From Isoetes taiwanensis (lineage: Eukaryota > Streptophyta > Lycopodiopsida > Isoetales > Isoetaceae): a DNA stretch of 64,000 bases. Positions 11,102 to 22,825 of this stretch are shown here, piece by piece. Within the stretch, counting starts at the first letter, position 1. Every line of letters begins with the position of its first letter. The translations under genes were made by a program, and so were the position numbers. The notes under the pieces are model-generated. The model searched no databases. It saw only the letters and a list, made by a program, of their open reading frames with translations, and had not been told where the DNA came from. Location of the stretch: NCBI GenBank assembly GCA_021234155.1, contig JAJEKV010000390.1, positions 179,176-243,175 on the forward strand. The letters are read 5' to 3'.

Positions 11102-12496
11102 AAGGATGTAGATTTGAAAACGTTTATAGAGAATAAGAAAGAAACCAATCTAGGAAGGCTATTTTCTCTAAACAAGTCAACAGATATCATGCTGCAAATG
11201 GCCAAAGGAATGATGTGCTTACGTAGAGCTGGGGTGATTCATGGAAATATAAAGCCATCTAATATACTGGTCAAGACTAGAGAAGATGGAAGCTTGATTG
11301 TGAAAGTTGCTGGTTCCAGTGCTTCGACAGCAGACTTCCAGGCTGAAAATCCTCAGACATGCGTTATAGGTACAAAGCTTTACACCGCACCGGAAATGCT
11401 TGCTGATAGCAGCAAATTCTCAACAAAGGTTGATGTATACAGTTTCGGAATTGTCTGCATAGAAATCCTTAAAGGAAGACGGCCGGATTCAAAGAAAGGC
11501 CTGTTGCGTTCTTTACCCCAGAGCGTCCCTGAGGAACTTTCTAGGATTATACGCCACTGCCTACAACTAGACGAGTTTAAGCGTCCCAGCTTTGAAGAAA
11601 TTTATGGTCATCTGTGGGATTTCAAGGAAATGGTTTTGACCAGAGGAACTGACGTTCTTCCACAAGGTTTTGCAGATATTACAGAGACTGATCTAACATT
11701 TCAAGAAAATCTTGGAGCAGGTGCTTCTGGAGTGGTCTGGAAAGCACGTTGGTGCAAAGGACCAGTAGTAGCTGTTAAACAATTCTTCTGCAAGGACGAT
11801 TTTGAAGGTGAGTATGCAGTGTTTATGAAATTGAAGGCCAAAGACTGCAGCTCTCACATAGTACAAATATTTGGTCATTCAATCCTACATACTGGCAATA
11901 AGGCTCTCGTTATGGAGTTCATGGAAATGGACCTCAAAAAGCTTATAATCTTAAGGACTAAGAAATGTACCAATACAACTAGTCCATTTTCCCTGTGCGA
12001 GTCAATTGATATCATGCTTCAGATTGCCAAGGGAATGAGGAATTTGCATAGGCTTCATGTGATTCATAGGGATATAAAGCCCTCTAATATCCTGGTGAAC
12101 ACGAAAGAGGATGGAAGTCTCCTTGTCAAACTTTCAGATTTTGGCATTTCTAAAGCAAATTTTTTAACTGGGGATTCCCATACAGACCATAGAGGTACAA
12201 TCCGTTACATGGCCCCCGAGATGGCTGAAAATACAGGCAACTATTCAAAGAAGGTGGATATATACAGCTTTGGCATTGTTTGTATAGAAATACTGGCAGG
12301 CGGGTCACTGGATTCAGATTCAGATTCAGATATGCAGGAGCATTTAAAAAAGGGCCAAATGCCTACTTTAAACCAGCAAATTCCTAAGGAGCTTTCCGCG
12401 CTTATAAGTCGTTGCATAGCACTAGAGGACGGCAAACGACCTACCTTTGAAGAAGTCTGTGATTGTATAGAGGGTCTTGCGATGCTACATTTATGA
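11102..12496 (+). pseudogene. Tandem kinase gene, part 2: pseudokinase C-lobe and intact kinase domain
   Basis: An uninterrupted frame from KDVDLK to the stop at 12494-12496. The first kinase domain finishes here with HGN in place of the catalytic HRD (about residues 49-51 of this segment), VAG in place of DFG (71-73), TAPE and DVYSFG: a pseudokinase by motif. The second domain is complete: GAGASGVV glycine loop (207-214), VAVK lysine (228), HRD (324-326), DFG (348-350), GTIRYMAPE (367-375), DIYSFG (388-393) and the late arginine in GKRP. Motif style is tyrosine kinase-like (TKL) Ser/Thr kinase. A JAK-like or tandem-kinase-protein order suggests that the pseudokinase regulates the active domain. 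The catalytic part is intact, but separation from its start by the insertion makes the gene probably inactive as annotated. Confidence 0.85.
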
Positions 12497-13013
12497 GAAA
12501 ATGGGGTCGAGTTTACACTGGAAAAAGAGGCTGTTAAAGATCATCTGCTGTGCTAAGGAAGCGTGATGTTCCTTTTATAAGTGTTTGAATTTTTAAGTAT
12601 TTGATTTTGATAAATTAAGTGTTTCAGCCGGTGCATTAAATTAGAGATGCCTGCCTTTGGAATTTTATGAAAGGTATTATCGTAGATGATGTACTTTGGG
12701 GCATTATAGTCTTTCTGTTATCAATGAAAGTGTCTAGGTAAATCACATTTGTAAAGGGAGTTTCTCATCATTGACGTTGTACTCTGCTATAGATCTATTG
12801 CATATTCTTTTGTTATCAATCAATGAATTTACAAGTGCCATGCATTTGCAATGTGAAGAGTGGTGGTGATAGAGTTTTGGATCCCACAAATGATTGTTTT
12901 ATTCTCTTTTGGAATATTCTAATATATCTATCTTGGGTTCTTGTGGATGTAAGAACTCACCTACCTATTTGCCTATGTAAAATGTTGTTTGGGCTTTCTC
13001 TGTAGTAATATCC

Positions 13014-13290
13014 AGATTCACCAGGGTTGCCCCCTCTCTCCAACATTTTTTTGGCTTTACATTAATCAGTTGGAGAGTCGGCTTTGTCGGCACAATGGGG
13101 AAATGGAGTCACCTTCTGCAATGGATCATCAGGCAGTTAATATATGCTGATGATGTGGACCTCCTAGCTTACACTCCAGCAGACATGCAGCGCCATCTCA
13201 ATGCCCTGGACACATTCTGCCAAGTGACTGATATGCGCATCAACTTGGCCAATTGTTTTTGTGACAACCAGCTATTCAAAACATGAAGAG
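13014..13290 (+). pseudogene. Non-LTR reverse transcriptase fragment in kinase 3' flank
   Basis: Translation gives QIHQGCPLSPTFFWLYINQ, the conserved RT block before the active site, then after a frame change LIYADDVDLLAYTP (the YADD catalytic motif) and MRINLAN. It is a short internal piece of a LINE-type RT of the same style as the element at 38.4-40.5 kb. It lies 0.5 kb downstream of the kinase stop. The identical arrangement recurs behind both truncated kinase copies at 22.7 and 24.1 kb, so the two were duplicated as one unit. Confidence 0.8.
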
Positions 13291-13363
13291 AATGACGAAA
13301 CATCGTGAGGTTAATATGCAGATTTCTTGGTCTAGGCTTATATCATAACATATATATGTTCTT

Positions 13364-13560
13364 ATGTTTGTAACGCTCAATCCGACCGTTGATTCGAGAT
13401 CCTACGGCTCACGTGGCTTTGGGAGGTTTGGTACGGTGCATATATGTTTGTCGCGCTCAATCCGACCGTTGATCCGAGATCCTACGGCTCACGTGGCTTT
13501 GGGAGGTTTAGTACGGTGCATATATGTTTGTTGCGCTCAATATATATCTGATATTATAAC
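13364..13560. repeat. ~74-bp tandem repeat with G-box cores
   Basis: Two copies, with the start of a third, of a unit reading CGCTCAATCCGACCGTTGAT then CTACGGCTCACGTGGCTTTG. Each complete copy contains CACGTG. A related, more degenerate array lies at 19137-19480, so these belong to one dispersed repeat family. Confidence 0.8.
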
Positions 13561-13565
13561 ATACT

Positions 13566-13593
13566 AGTTATGGTGCCCGGCGTTGCCGGGCTT
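13566..13593 (-). mobile_element. Candidate Helitron 3' terminus
   Basis: Read on the minus strand, a perfect 7-bp stem (GCCCGGC, loop AAC, GCCGGGC; plus 13577-13593) is followed seven bases later by CTAG and then T. This is the arrangement of a Helitron 3' end (hairpin, CTRR, insertion before T). The element would extend to the right. No Rep/helicase coding sequence occurs in the next 5 kb, so it would be non-autonomous. The opposite TC end was not identified with confidence. Confidence 0.45.
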
Positions 13594-16500
13594 TTCAGCA
13601 TTTGAAGAGGTCGTTGTGTGATGGTTGGGTAGAAGAATCGATGTCGGTTGGAGGAGGGAAGTGTAATTCATTAATTTTGTGTGTGGTATTTTGTTGGACT
13701 ACACGTACAAATAGTCTCATTTTAATGTGTCTTGATATGGAAGTAGTTGAGATGAATTATATTTGAAATTTGTGACGATATGATTTGTGTTTGAAAGTAG
13801 TCGAGATGAATTAGAATTCAAGTTTGTGACGATATGATTTAATAATCTTAGCTAATAAAGTTGTTAATGCCGTTGGGATGGGGAATTATTGAGCACATTC
13901 TATGTAGTTTTGAAGTGGATGGTTGTTTGTGGGAAATGTGACAATTGAAATCTTTAAAGTGCAATGGGACAATGTAGTTGGAAAGAATATGGATTCGAAT
14001 GTGCCATATAACGAAAATAATTTCAGAGTTGTTTAGTTGTTGTTTTTCTATGTGGAATAAACCCCAAAGAGAATGTCAATTCCTTTAGAAAATGAGGTTA
14101 AATCTCCAATACGACATTGTTAATGTTGTTTATCTTGCATTATATTTGAATGTACAAAGTGTGACTTCATTGTAGATTGGTAACAAAGGAGTGATTTTGC
14201 AGATATCATATTATATCGTAGATCAAAAATGCTAGAGATAGTAAAGCTTGGAAATCAATGTCATAGTTTCTACTACCATATGATGAAGTTAGTGTCTTGC
14301 TATCCTCAATCCTTTTCTGGCTGTGGACAAACTTATTTTCAGAGGAGTTATATTTGCTATGCATAGTGTAAAACAATACAAATGCTTCCAATAGGTTTTC
14401 CTTTAAATTTGTGAGAACATCTTAGAACTGTGTTCAAGAAAGAATGTTCTGCAAATAAGAAATAATAAAACAAATCACAGTCCCAATATAGAACATTGAA
14501 GGATTGTAGAAGCTTTCTTACATATTGAAACATGGAGGTTATGATTGTCCTCGACGTAGATTAGACGCTTAGGACTTACCTGCAAATTCTCTGCCAAATT
14601 TGATGATATGAACAAATTAGATACATAGTAGTAGAAAATATAAGTTGGTCTTGTCACAATGATGACCATGATTATTGTTCAAATTTACATGAAATGATTC
14701 TCTATATGCTAGAAATGAATTTGGATTGATGATACGCACATATCTTCAATGATGTCCCGATGTCTTATAGGGGTATTAGAATGTTGCAATTGTGCATAGA
14801 TACAAAGGTGAAGCAGTAATACAAAGCATCAATCAGCTGCATTTAAAGTTAATTGGCAGTAGATGATGTCATAATAATAACAAACTGAAGTTGCTTAGGG
14901 TAAATGCAAGTAGGCAGCTTAAACGGTAGAAGCAGAGGTTGTAATAGCAATGTTGTTAGCACTTCAAAATGCACCACGTGTGAGATTGCAGGAGTTAATT
15001 CTCTCATTTACAGCTAACCAACCTTTCAATAAAAATCTTTTAATGTGGAAGTGTCTTATGTTTAGAAAATCAGATAATGTGTAGATAGAGAATTTGAAAT
15101 TGGATAATGGGAATACCAACTTTGAAAATAATGTGTAGATAGAGAATTCGAAACTGGATAATGGGAATACTAACTTTGAAACTATCTCATGTCAAAGATA
15201 TGAGCTAATCATTTGCTATGGACATTCTGCTATATTTTTGCAATTCTGAGAATAATAAAAGAGATCCTTGATAATTATGCTTGCAAGGCCTGCAATGTGC
15301 AAAATTGCAGCTCATGGAACATGCCACCTGTATATTGGCTTCCATAATTTCTAGACTTCCAAAACTTCCAAGAGGGATACAATGCCTGCATTGGGAAAGG
15401 GAATTAAGTGATCAAGGCCCTCATGAGTTGAGCTAATCTGCTAGCTACCACAGTGGTGTAATATGCTTGTTTGAATCAGAGAACGAAGCCCAAAAATGCT
15501 AGTCTAACTAAGACGAAATTGAGTAAACATTATGAATTGTTGACCTTTGGCACTCTCTAAGTCAACTGAATGACATGACAACTTCTGCTATACAACTCAT
15601 TTATGCATGAAATTGTACCTGCTCACCCTGAATACTCACTTGAAGATGCTTCTATATGTGAAGAGCTCTGTGATGCAAGAATAGGGATAGATTTGAATGG
15701 TGCTGTTTATGGTGCCAATACAACATCTGCTATCCAAAACAAAATCAGGGAATAAAATGATGTGAGGTGTAAAGATCTTACTCAAGAAAGCACCATTGCA
15801 AAATATTATATATGGGAGCAAGATAAGGAAATTGGAGCATGTCAATGCAACAATGAAGTTATAGGCATTACTAAAACCTGATGCTAGAATAAACATGGCA
15901 GTCTGATAGTGCTACAACATTTATAGAAGTGACAAATATGCTTTCATTGAGGGCACGCAACTCGGATTACGCCCGATGTAGAGAAACATTTGAAAATAAG
16001 TGGCACATGAATAGAGATGTTCAGAATGACAACCTAGTTATAGTTATTTGTACTCTAGATCGTGAACAACAATATTTGTTATTGCTGAATGGCCTTTAAT
16101 ATATCAAATTTGGAAAACTTGTGTTCGACCTAAACATGCAAAAGCGGGCAATAGGTACAAAAACTACATAACCTTATGAATTAAATAACACTTCTTGCGA
16201 CAGTCAAAGCCGTTTTGCAAAGGGTGGCGAAATTCATGATAAAAAGTTGAATATGCATGTCTATATATTCATGCTTGTGACTAAATATATTCTCCACGGT
16301 CTAGGAGTCCGTGGATCGAGAAACGAAAAAATATGAGAATGAAAAAAGTCGAAGTCAAATGTGTATTGTGAACTTACAAATCTAAAGCAGAGAGCTTACT
16401 TGTGTTTGTACACCCATAGCTAATTGACTTCGTGCTTTTCGGCGTGGGTTGTGGGTGCTTAGACCACACTCTAAGCTATAAACAGCACTGGTGAAAAGGC

Positions 16501-19136
16501 TTTAATATTAGAACAAAAGCATAAGATGTTAGACTTCAGTTGCATTTAATATAGCATCGAGATACCTCAATTCAAGTGTAGAACACGTTGGTACTTGTAG
16601 GCTATTGTGGGGCTATTGTATCTTTTAAAAAAGCAGGACATTCAAGGGATGAGATACATGCATCGCAGAGTAGCCGATCAATAAATAATGTATAGTATCT
16701 TTACATCCTTGTTGGCGAGATAATATCTAGGAAGGGCAAAATATAGGAAGTTCAGACCTATGAAGCACAGGAACTTACAAAACAAAATAGAAGCAGCAAA
16801 GGAAAAAAAACCGTAGGAGTGAGCATTACCAAAGAAGCCCCTACCTGAATAAATAGAAAATGCGTTGAAGACTCCATTCTCGGCATGCATACATATAGAA
16901 TGACACGTATAACGGTCCACATTCAAAAAAACATGCCTCGTGAGAGAAGCTCAAACATTTAAATCTCTCAGTATTGAATAGAGCATTAACATATTAACAT
17001 CTGACAATTCATCCATGAAAGAGCTTTAGGCTTACAACATAGTTACCTTAACCTAATGCATCCAGCAAGTTTTCTCATTTGAATGTTTAAAGCTTTTCCT
17101 TCGCTAAGCCTGCACGAAAGACGTTCATACATAAGCAAAGAAGCTAAGATTTTGAACAAAGCATAAATAGTGATCTCTGAATATAATAGAAATTGGATCG
17201 AGTCAAATCTCAAAATCGAGGAAAAGGCTTGTACCTCAATCTTTTTATTCTTTGCCAAACCCTTAGCTTCATTAGCTCCTACAATCTGTAGAAGGGTAAT
17301 GTCGATAGGACGCTCCTACAATGTAGAAGAGGTAATGTCTAATGATACGGTTCATTCGTCTATGATCTGAACACTCTATGATGAAGTAGAGTCTATGACA
17401 TGGGCAGAAAAGATATTTGTCTGGCTTCTTTTTGCGAATCCCATAGGCATCAAAGTTTTTGTTGCGATAGCCACAATCACCAAAATGATATTAGACAATA
17501 CTTAGAAATCACATGATCATAATCTCATGATCCAAACCCAATAATTCACATAATCAGTCAAATGATCCAGTCATTGAACCGCTTTAAAATGAATATACAA
17601 AAAGTAATAGGACAATGCTCAAACATAAAGCATTACCACAGACCCTTAGCACCACAAAGAACCATGTTGGAAAACCAAGATAGCAGTGTTACCAAATGAA
17701 TCCTCATGTAAGCCTGGCTAATGGATCTAAAGTTGTACAAACATGCAAAATAAATGGGTCATCTCACATTGAAAGAAGTAGGCATACAATAGATGTTACA
17801 GGGTTTCACCAATAGTTTCTATCGCATTACATGTTCAAATACGGATGAAAGCAATATACCAAGGCAAAAGATCGAGTGGTTTCTAATTTGAAGTACACGT
17901 AGAAATCCATCTTTAGTTTGTTGGGTTAAGCATCTTACAATATCTTACAATAAGAACCTTCTACGAATCTCTGTTGCTCCAAACTGGATTCAAGCATGTT
18001 CTGAGAAAGAGTAACCCCGCACCTATAAAGGCGCTTCAAAACAAAACACAAATGTTCATTTCTTCAAGTTCAAGCATATCTGTATGAAAATGCCACTTAA
18101 GTTCAACCTCCTGTATGAAGTTCACAAAATATCCCAAGGGCATGTAAGAAGTCTATAAATAGCTTAGAAATACACCTTTACGTTCAGGCCAAATGCTTAT
18201 ACCTCCATGAAGCATAAAACATGAAGTATCTCGATCAAAGTCCAACCCGATCTCTGCGAGAATCCAACGCCATATCTAGTGTAACGGTCCCCTGTTGCTT
18301 TTGCCCACCGAAAAAAATATTGTTTGAAGAGGAAAACCCAAATAAAAATATCACTTTTCGGGTACCAAGAAGTCGCAATCGGTCAAGTTCATATCCAGAA
18401 AATAAGCATGAAAATATGGGCTACAAAAAATTTAACTGAAGCTCCGGCCCATTGCAACTCCAGGCCGTTGCTATGAGAAACATAACCTAGATTCTCTAAC
18501 TCACACTGCCCGGATTGCTATTAGCAGTAAGCTTGCTTACCTAAAAGCGGGACAAAATGTGGCTCTCATGCCATGCCGATGGAACGACCAAAAATTGGGG
18601 ACGGATGGCTCCTCCATAGTTAATTTCGAAATCATGAAAAGCCATGACCCGATTTTTGGAATACTTGAAAAAAAATTTTCCAGGCAAAAACCCCACAACC
18701 TTAGAAAACTAACCAAAAAAAAAATTCTAAAAAGTTTTTCACTTGACGGAAAAACCGAATTTAAACAATAGGATATGGGAGTTTGTTTTAGATTGATTTG
18801 GCCTTGATTGTGCCAAACAATATATATTGTATTTTGAGACATGTTTATTTAATGATAATAATCAGGCATATTTATTTAGAGATAATAAATAGTAGCATGG
18901 ATTTGTGTTAGGGCTTTGGGAAATGGGGAATATTTGTGTTTGGGGCATGTTCATGTGTTTGAGGATGTTTATTTAAGGGTTGGGGCGGGGGGAGGTATTT
19001 GTTTTGGGACATCGATGTTGATACACGAAAAGGACAAAGGAAAGTGGGATGATGATGAAGTGTTAAGAAAGTTATTTGTGTTGCGAGTATATATATCATA
19101 TCATAACATATATATGTTCTTATGTTTGTCCTCCTA
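13594..19136. other. Gene-poor sequence, possibly the body of a non-autonomous Helitron
   Basis: Only frames shorter than about 100 codons, none with a recognisable domain. Local features are a duplicated segment near 15060-15180 (TAATGTGTAGATAGAGAATT twice) and AT-rich tracts. The sequence around 19090-19190 again matches the left flank near 13340-13450 (ATATCATAACATATATATG, then CTACGGCTCACGTGG), so this block sits between two related flanks. Confidence 0.4.
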
Positions 19137-19500
19137 AATCCGGTCGTTGATCCGAGATCCTACGGCTCACGTGGCTTTGGGACGTGTCGTGCGGGGTGGT
19201 TTGTGTATAGACTATATGTATGCGATCCCTACGTGCACGGTCGAGGTTGATCCGATCCACGATGCGTCGGCCCCGAGATCCGACTCCACGTTGCTTTGGG
19301 ACACATCCTACGGTGCACATGGCTTTGGGAATTATATGTAATCGATCCTACGGTCTAGGTTGATTCGATTACGATCGTCGATCAGAGATCTTCACGGCTC
19401 CCATTGGTTTGGCACATATCTTACGGTGCACATGACTTTGGGAATTATATATAATAGATCCTATGGCTCATATTGCTTTAATTATTGTCACGTGGTGAGA
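19137..19500. repeat. Degenerate array related to the G-box repeat
   Basis: At least four diverged units with the core GATCC...ACGGCTCACGTGGCTTTGGGA or close variants. It is the same family as 13364-13560 but much more decayed. No coding potential is seen. Confidence 0.65.
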
Positions 19501-19575
19501 TCTCGACCCTTGATCGGGCCCAAGTTGAATGCTCATCCCTTAGGAAAAGGCTTTTAAAATTTTTATATTGTGTGG

Positions 19576-19632
19576 GCGATTCGAACCCTGGCTATTGACC
19601 CCCCAGCCCCTCATTCTAACCACTAGACCAAG
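19576..19632 (-). mobile_element. tRNA-derived SINE-like head
   Basis: On the minus strand an A-box-like TGGTCTAGTGG (plus 19620-19630) precedes a B box GGTTCGAATC (plus 19578-19587) at nearly tRNA spacing. This matches the internal RNA polymerase III promoter of a tRNA. The stem structure of a working tRNA is not preserved, so a tRNA-derived short interspersed element or tRNA pseudogene is more likely. No poly(A) tail or target duplication was delimited. Confidence 0.5.
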
Positions 19633-19689
19633 CATTAATTCTATGAATAATTTATGTTTCAAATATACTTAAGGGTATTATTCCCATTA

Positions 19690-20350
19690 AGATAAAATAG
19701 ACTATAACATTCTAGCTAGTTCAAGAAAGTTCTAGAATGTTCTGGAAGGCTCTAGAAAGTTCTAGAATCTTCTAGAAAGTTCTAGAACATAAGAGAATCT
19801 AGGGGGATCTAAGAAAATTCTTCCAGAAAGTTCCAAATTGTTCTAATAAGTTTTAGAATATTCTAGAATGTAGGGAAATACTTCCAGAAAGTTCTAGAAT
19901 ATATTGAAAGTCTTAGAATGTTCCAGAAATTCTTAGAATGTTCTAAAAAGTTCTAGAATGTAAAGGAATCTAGAAGAATCTAATAGAATCTAAGAAAATC
20001 TTATAAAATGTAAGAGAATCTAGGAAAATATTTACAAGCCTAAGGGAATCTCTTAAAATCTGGGGGATCTAAAGGAATCTTCATAAAATCTAAGGGAATC
20101 TAAGAAAATGTTGATGAATAGAATCTCTTTGAATCTCATGTAATGTAAGGGAACCTAAGGCAATCTCATAAAATCTAAAGGAATCTAAGGGGATCTTCAT
20201 AGAATCTTGGAGAATCTAGGGAAATCCAATGGAATCTAGAGGGAATCTTATAAAATTTAGAGAAATGCTAACGAAACCTCTAAGAGAAACTTGGTAGAAT
20301 CTTAGAGAATCTATGAATTTAGAGTATTCTCAAGAGATTCTTTTAGAATG
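19690..20350. repeat. TTCTAGAA-based degenerate array with a near-perfect HSE core
   Basis: Some 650 bases built from TTCTAGAAnn and later GAATCTAAG-like units. From 19720 to 19787 the sequence runs as seven decamers TTCnnGAAnn with a single substitution. This is a long alternating series of nTTCn/nGAAn, the heat-shock-element grammar. It could be a simple satellite that happens to match. Confidence 0.7.
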
Positions 20351-20432
20351 TAGGGCAGGACAAGAACTTGCACGTAGGAACGTGCTAAAACTCGAACATG
20401 CACCATAGGACGCATTAAATTTCTTGTATATG

Positions 20433-21380
20433 TATATATATATTGCTTTAGTAGCAACCTCCCCTTCTTTTTTAAGGGATCTATACCTTGATATATGCAA
20501 AAAACATTTTATTCTAGGAAATGGAAGTTTAGAAAAAATAGAAACAATTCAATAAACCCATATTTGAAGCATGATGACCATTTGTTCTAGTCTTAAATTT
20601 ATTGTTCCCCAATCCAGGTGGGAAAAATTGGTACCTGCCACTGTCAGAATACAAAACACGTGTTAGTCCAGGTGTCCGAAAGTGGAAGACAGGTGTCAGT
20701 GCTTTATTATAAAACCCCTTTTGCTATATCGGTGTCGAGGATTCTAAGGAATTTAAGAACTAAATTAAATCATTCATGCATCTTATGTTCTAGCAGGGCC
20801 AGAATATCAACTAGTTAGCTTAACACAAAAAATAAAATAGTATTTAAAACTTTCAACCTTGTTATCATATCTTCTGCATACCGATAACTTAATCATTAAT
20901 CCTGAACCAGGTTGATTATCTCATTATTTGAAGCACAAGATAACTCTAGTACAGTCACAAAACCACCAAAAATCGATGAGACCCATTATTATAAATCTGG
21001 CCTGATTGTCATTTTTTTTTGTGTGTTTCCAAGTCATCCTCTACTTCCATATAGCTCGATTCCCCTATATCCTCTGCCATTATAGAAAATATGATGCTGT
21101 AGCAAAGCACATCTATTACTATTTAGTATTAGAACATATCGATCTATCTATTTGCTAGCATAAATTTCTCATTCCAGAGGATAAAACAGAGCAATTAATC
21201 ATAGAATCTAGAAAAAACAAAGGATTTTGCATAAAATCTGTTACGCACTAGCACCTCTAGTGATAACCAACACACCAAAAGGGCGGATCCTTCAAGGAAA
21301 TCGTTATCCAATGGGCCCCAACCTTTCCAGGCTTTATCCCATACCCCACAGACCATATCAATTCCTCCTCTTCCTCGAGA
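20433..21380. repeat. 0.95-kb repeat, left copy, ending inside a TRIM
   Basis: It matches 24433-25377 almost base for base, about 4.0 kb downstream (TATTGCTTTAG at 20441 and 24441; LTR start at 21239 and 25236). The left copy stops within the polypurine tract of its TRIM element, where truncated kinase sequence begins. It contains no gene. Confidence 0.85.
21239..21376 (-). mobile_element. Truncated TRIM: one 122-bp LTR plus PPT
   Basis: Bases 21239-21360 are a complete 122-bp LTR (TGTTACGC...CCATATCA on the plus strand) matching both LTRs of the intact TRIM at 25236-25569. The adjacent PPT (minus strand, plus 21361-21376) is present. The internal region, PBS and second LTR are missing because kinase sequence is fused at this point. 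Confidence 0.8.
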
Positions 21381-22179
21381 CTGATCTAACATTTCAAGAA
21401 GCTCTTGGAGCAGGTGCTTCTGGAGTGGTCTGGAAAGCACGTTGGTGCAAAGGACCAGTAGTAGCTGTTAAACAATTCTTCTGCAAGGACAATTTTGAAG
21501 GTGAGTATGCAGTGTTTATGAAATTGAAGGCCAAAGACTGCAGCTCTCACATAGTACAAATATTTGGTCATTCAATCCTACATACTGGCAATAAGGCTCT
21601 CGTTATGGAGTTCATGGAAATGGACCTCAAAAAGCCTATAATCTTAAGGACTAAGAAATGTACCAATTCAACTAGTCCATTTTCCTCGTCTTGAGTCAAT
21701 TGATATCATGCCCAGATTGCCAAGGGAATGAGGAATTTGCATAGGCTTCATGTGATTCATAGGGATATAAAGCCCTCTAATATCTTGATGAACACTAAAG
21801 AGGATGGAAGTCTCCTTGTCAAACTTTCAGATTTTGGCATTTCTAAAGCAAATTTTTTGGCGGGGATTCCCATACGGACCATAGAGGTACAATCCGTTAC
21901 ATGGCCCGAGATGGCTGAAAATCTGGGCAACTATTCAAAGAAGGTGGATATATACGACTTTGGCATTGTTTGTATAGAAATCTTGGCGGGTCTTTGGATT
22001 CAGATTGATTGGATATGCAGGAGCATTTAAAAAAGGGCCAAATGCCTACTTTAAACCAGCAAATTCCTAAGGAGCTTTCCGTGCTTATAAGTCGTTGCAT
22101 AGCACTAGAGGACGGCAAACGACCTACCTTTGAAGAAGTCTGTGATTGTATAGAGGGTCTTGCGATGCTACATTTATGA
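21377..22179 (+). pseudogene. Truncated kinase copy B (second kinase domain only)
   Basis: Nearly identical to 11684-12496 of the full gene but begins abruptly at GAGACTGATCT, just before the second kinase domain. The glycine loop, VAVK and HRD (VIHRDIKPSNIL) and DFG motifs survive. The frame is broken: a shift and stop follow TSPFS (near 21694), and another disturbance after DFG destroys the GTIRYMAPE motif. There is no promoter or start codon of its own. The left edge is fused to TRIM DNA. Confidence 0.85.
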
Positions 22180-22690
22180 GAAAATGGGGTCAAGTTTACC
22201 TTGGAAAAGAGGTTAAAGATCATCGATGTGCTAAGGAAGCGTGATGTTCCTTTTATAAGTGTTTGATTTTTTAAGTATTTGATTTTGATAAATTAAGTGT
22301 TTCAGCCGGTGCATTAAATTAGAGATGCATGCCTTTGGAATTTTATGAAAGGTATTATTGTAGACGATGTACTTTGGGGCATTATAGTCTTTCTGTTATC
22401 AATGAAAGTGTCTAGGTAAATCACATTTGTAAAGGGAGTTTCTCATCATTGACGTTGTACTCTGCTATAGATCTATTGCATATTCTTTTGTTATCAATCA
22501 ATGAATTTACAAGTGCCATGCATTTGCAATGTGAAGAGTGGTGGTGATAGAGTTTTGGATCCCACAAATGACTGTTTTATTCTCCATTGGAATATTCTAA
22601 TATATCTATCTTGGGTTCTTGTGGATGTAAGAACTCACCTACCTATTTGCCTATGTAAAATGTTGTTTGGGCTTTCTCTGTAGTAATATC

Positions 22691-22823
22691 CAGATTCACC
22701 AGGGTTGCCCCCTCTCTCCAACATTTTTTTGGCTTTACATTAATCCGTTGGAGAGCTGGCTTGCTGACAATGGGGGAAATGGAGTCACCTTCTGCAACGG
22801 ATCATCAGGCAGTTAATATATGC
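22691..22823 (+). pseudogene. RT fragment behind kinase copy B, truncated
   Basis: The same RT fragment as at 13014-13290, but it breaks off within ATATGC just before the YADD codons, where LTR-like sequence begins. This shows that the downstream join happened inside the RT fragment. Confidence 0.8.
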
Positions 22824-22825
22824 CG

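Noticed and set aside
19576-19632. Functional tRNA gene
   Set aside because: A and B boxes are present, but a complete cloverleaf with paired acceptor stem could not be drawn.
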